Shown here one piece after another: positions 63,967-64,000 of a stretch of DNA of 64,000 nt. The notes beneath the pieces are model-generated. The model did not search any database and was not told the DNA's origin. It saw only the letters and a list, made by a program, of their open reading frames with translations. Location of the stretch: positions 62,001-126,000 of the forward strand of contig NZ_QEYO01000003.1 in the NCBI RefSeq assembly GCF_023718305.1. Reading direction: 5' to 3'. This DNA comes from Gramella sp. AN32 (lineage in GTDB: Bacteria; Bacteroidota; Bacteroidia; Flavobacteriales; Flavobacteriaceae). A program made the position numbers and the translations under genes. Position 1 is the first letter of the stretch, and the number at the start of each line of letters is the position of its first letter.

Positions 63967-64000
63967 ATATTACATTGATTTACATTGAAATGAGATTCTG

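Overview
The window reads as chromosomal DNA of a marine-type member of the Bacteroidota, most likely the family Flavobacteriaceae (Gramella/Christiangramia-like). The evidence is the gliding/type IX secretion protein SprA, an alternative complex III fused in one operon to an aa3-type oxidase, TonB proteins beginning with the flavobacterial KPKKNPKADL motif, Bacteroidota -7 promoter boxes (TAnnTTTG) and low GC. No tRNA, rRNA, CRISPR array, insertion sequence or phage was seen. The taxonomic call is inference; no database was searched.

Layout. 0.1-5.3 kb: minus-strand operon for cytochrome oxidase biogenesis (ctaB, two subunit III genes, subunit IV, a cysteine-less SCO-like protein, SCO1, DUF420 protein, small CxxC protein). 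5.4-21 kb: conserved core block (RemB-like barrel, two TonB proteins, VanZ-like, gcvH, sprA, ruvA, a GIY-YIG nuclease bracketed by REP-like repeats, maeB). 21-22.9 kb: a double TonB-C-like secreted protein and queG. 22.9-37.5 kb: accessory island between queG and ruvB. 37.6-51 kb: ruvB and the respiratory operon actABCDEF-ctaC-ctaD. 51-56.4 kb: a SPOR protein and rimP-nusA-infB. 56.5-64 kb: AsmA-like protein, small membrane protein, metallophosphoesterase, a hypothetical, a CHASE/PAS histidine kinase with its response regulator, and a Wzi-family barrel.

How the genes work together. Alternative complex III oxidises menaquinol and passes electrons through its haem subunits to the aa3 oxidase (ctaC/ctaD plus the distant subunit III/IV genes). 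Haem A and copper delivery come from ctaB and SCO1. SprA, the RemB-like protein and the TonB proteins serve the cell envelope and gliding/secretion.

Most interesting region. The island holds a P450, an FAD-linked oxidase, an acyl-CoA dehydrogenase-like enzyme, a methanethiol methyltransferase-like protein, two paralogous lipoproteins of unknown function and two unusual regulators (DUF4242 + class III cyclase-like domain + AraC HTH). It also holds three decayed gene fragments recognisable only by reading non-coding DNA: a ruvB 3' part (27.13-27.36 kb), a queG 5' part (30.67-31.04 kb) and an AraC-regulator 3' end (31.99-32.24 kb). The intact ruvB and queG border the island, so the locus looks like two divergent versions of the same ruvB-cargo-queG locus joined in tandem, with the inner border genes decaying. 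A TetR regulator with two matching palindromic operators and a GIY-YIG gene between inverted REP-like repeats are further points of interest.
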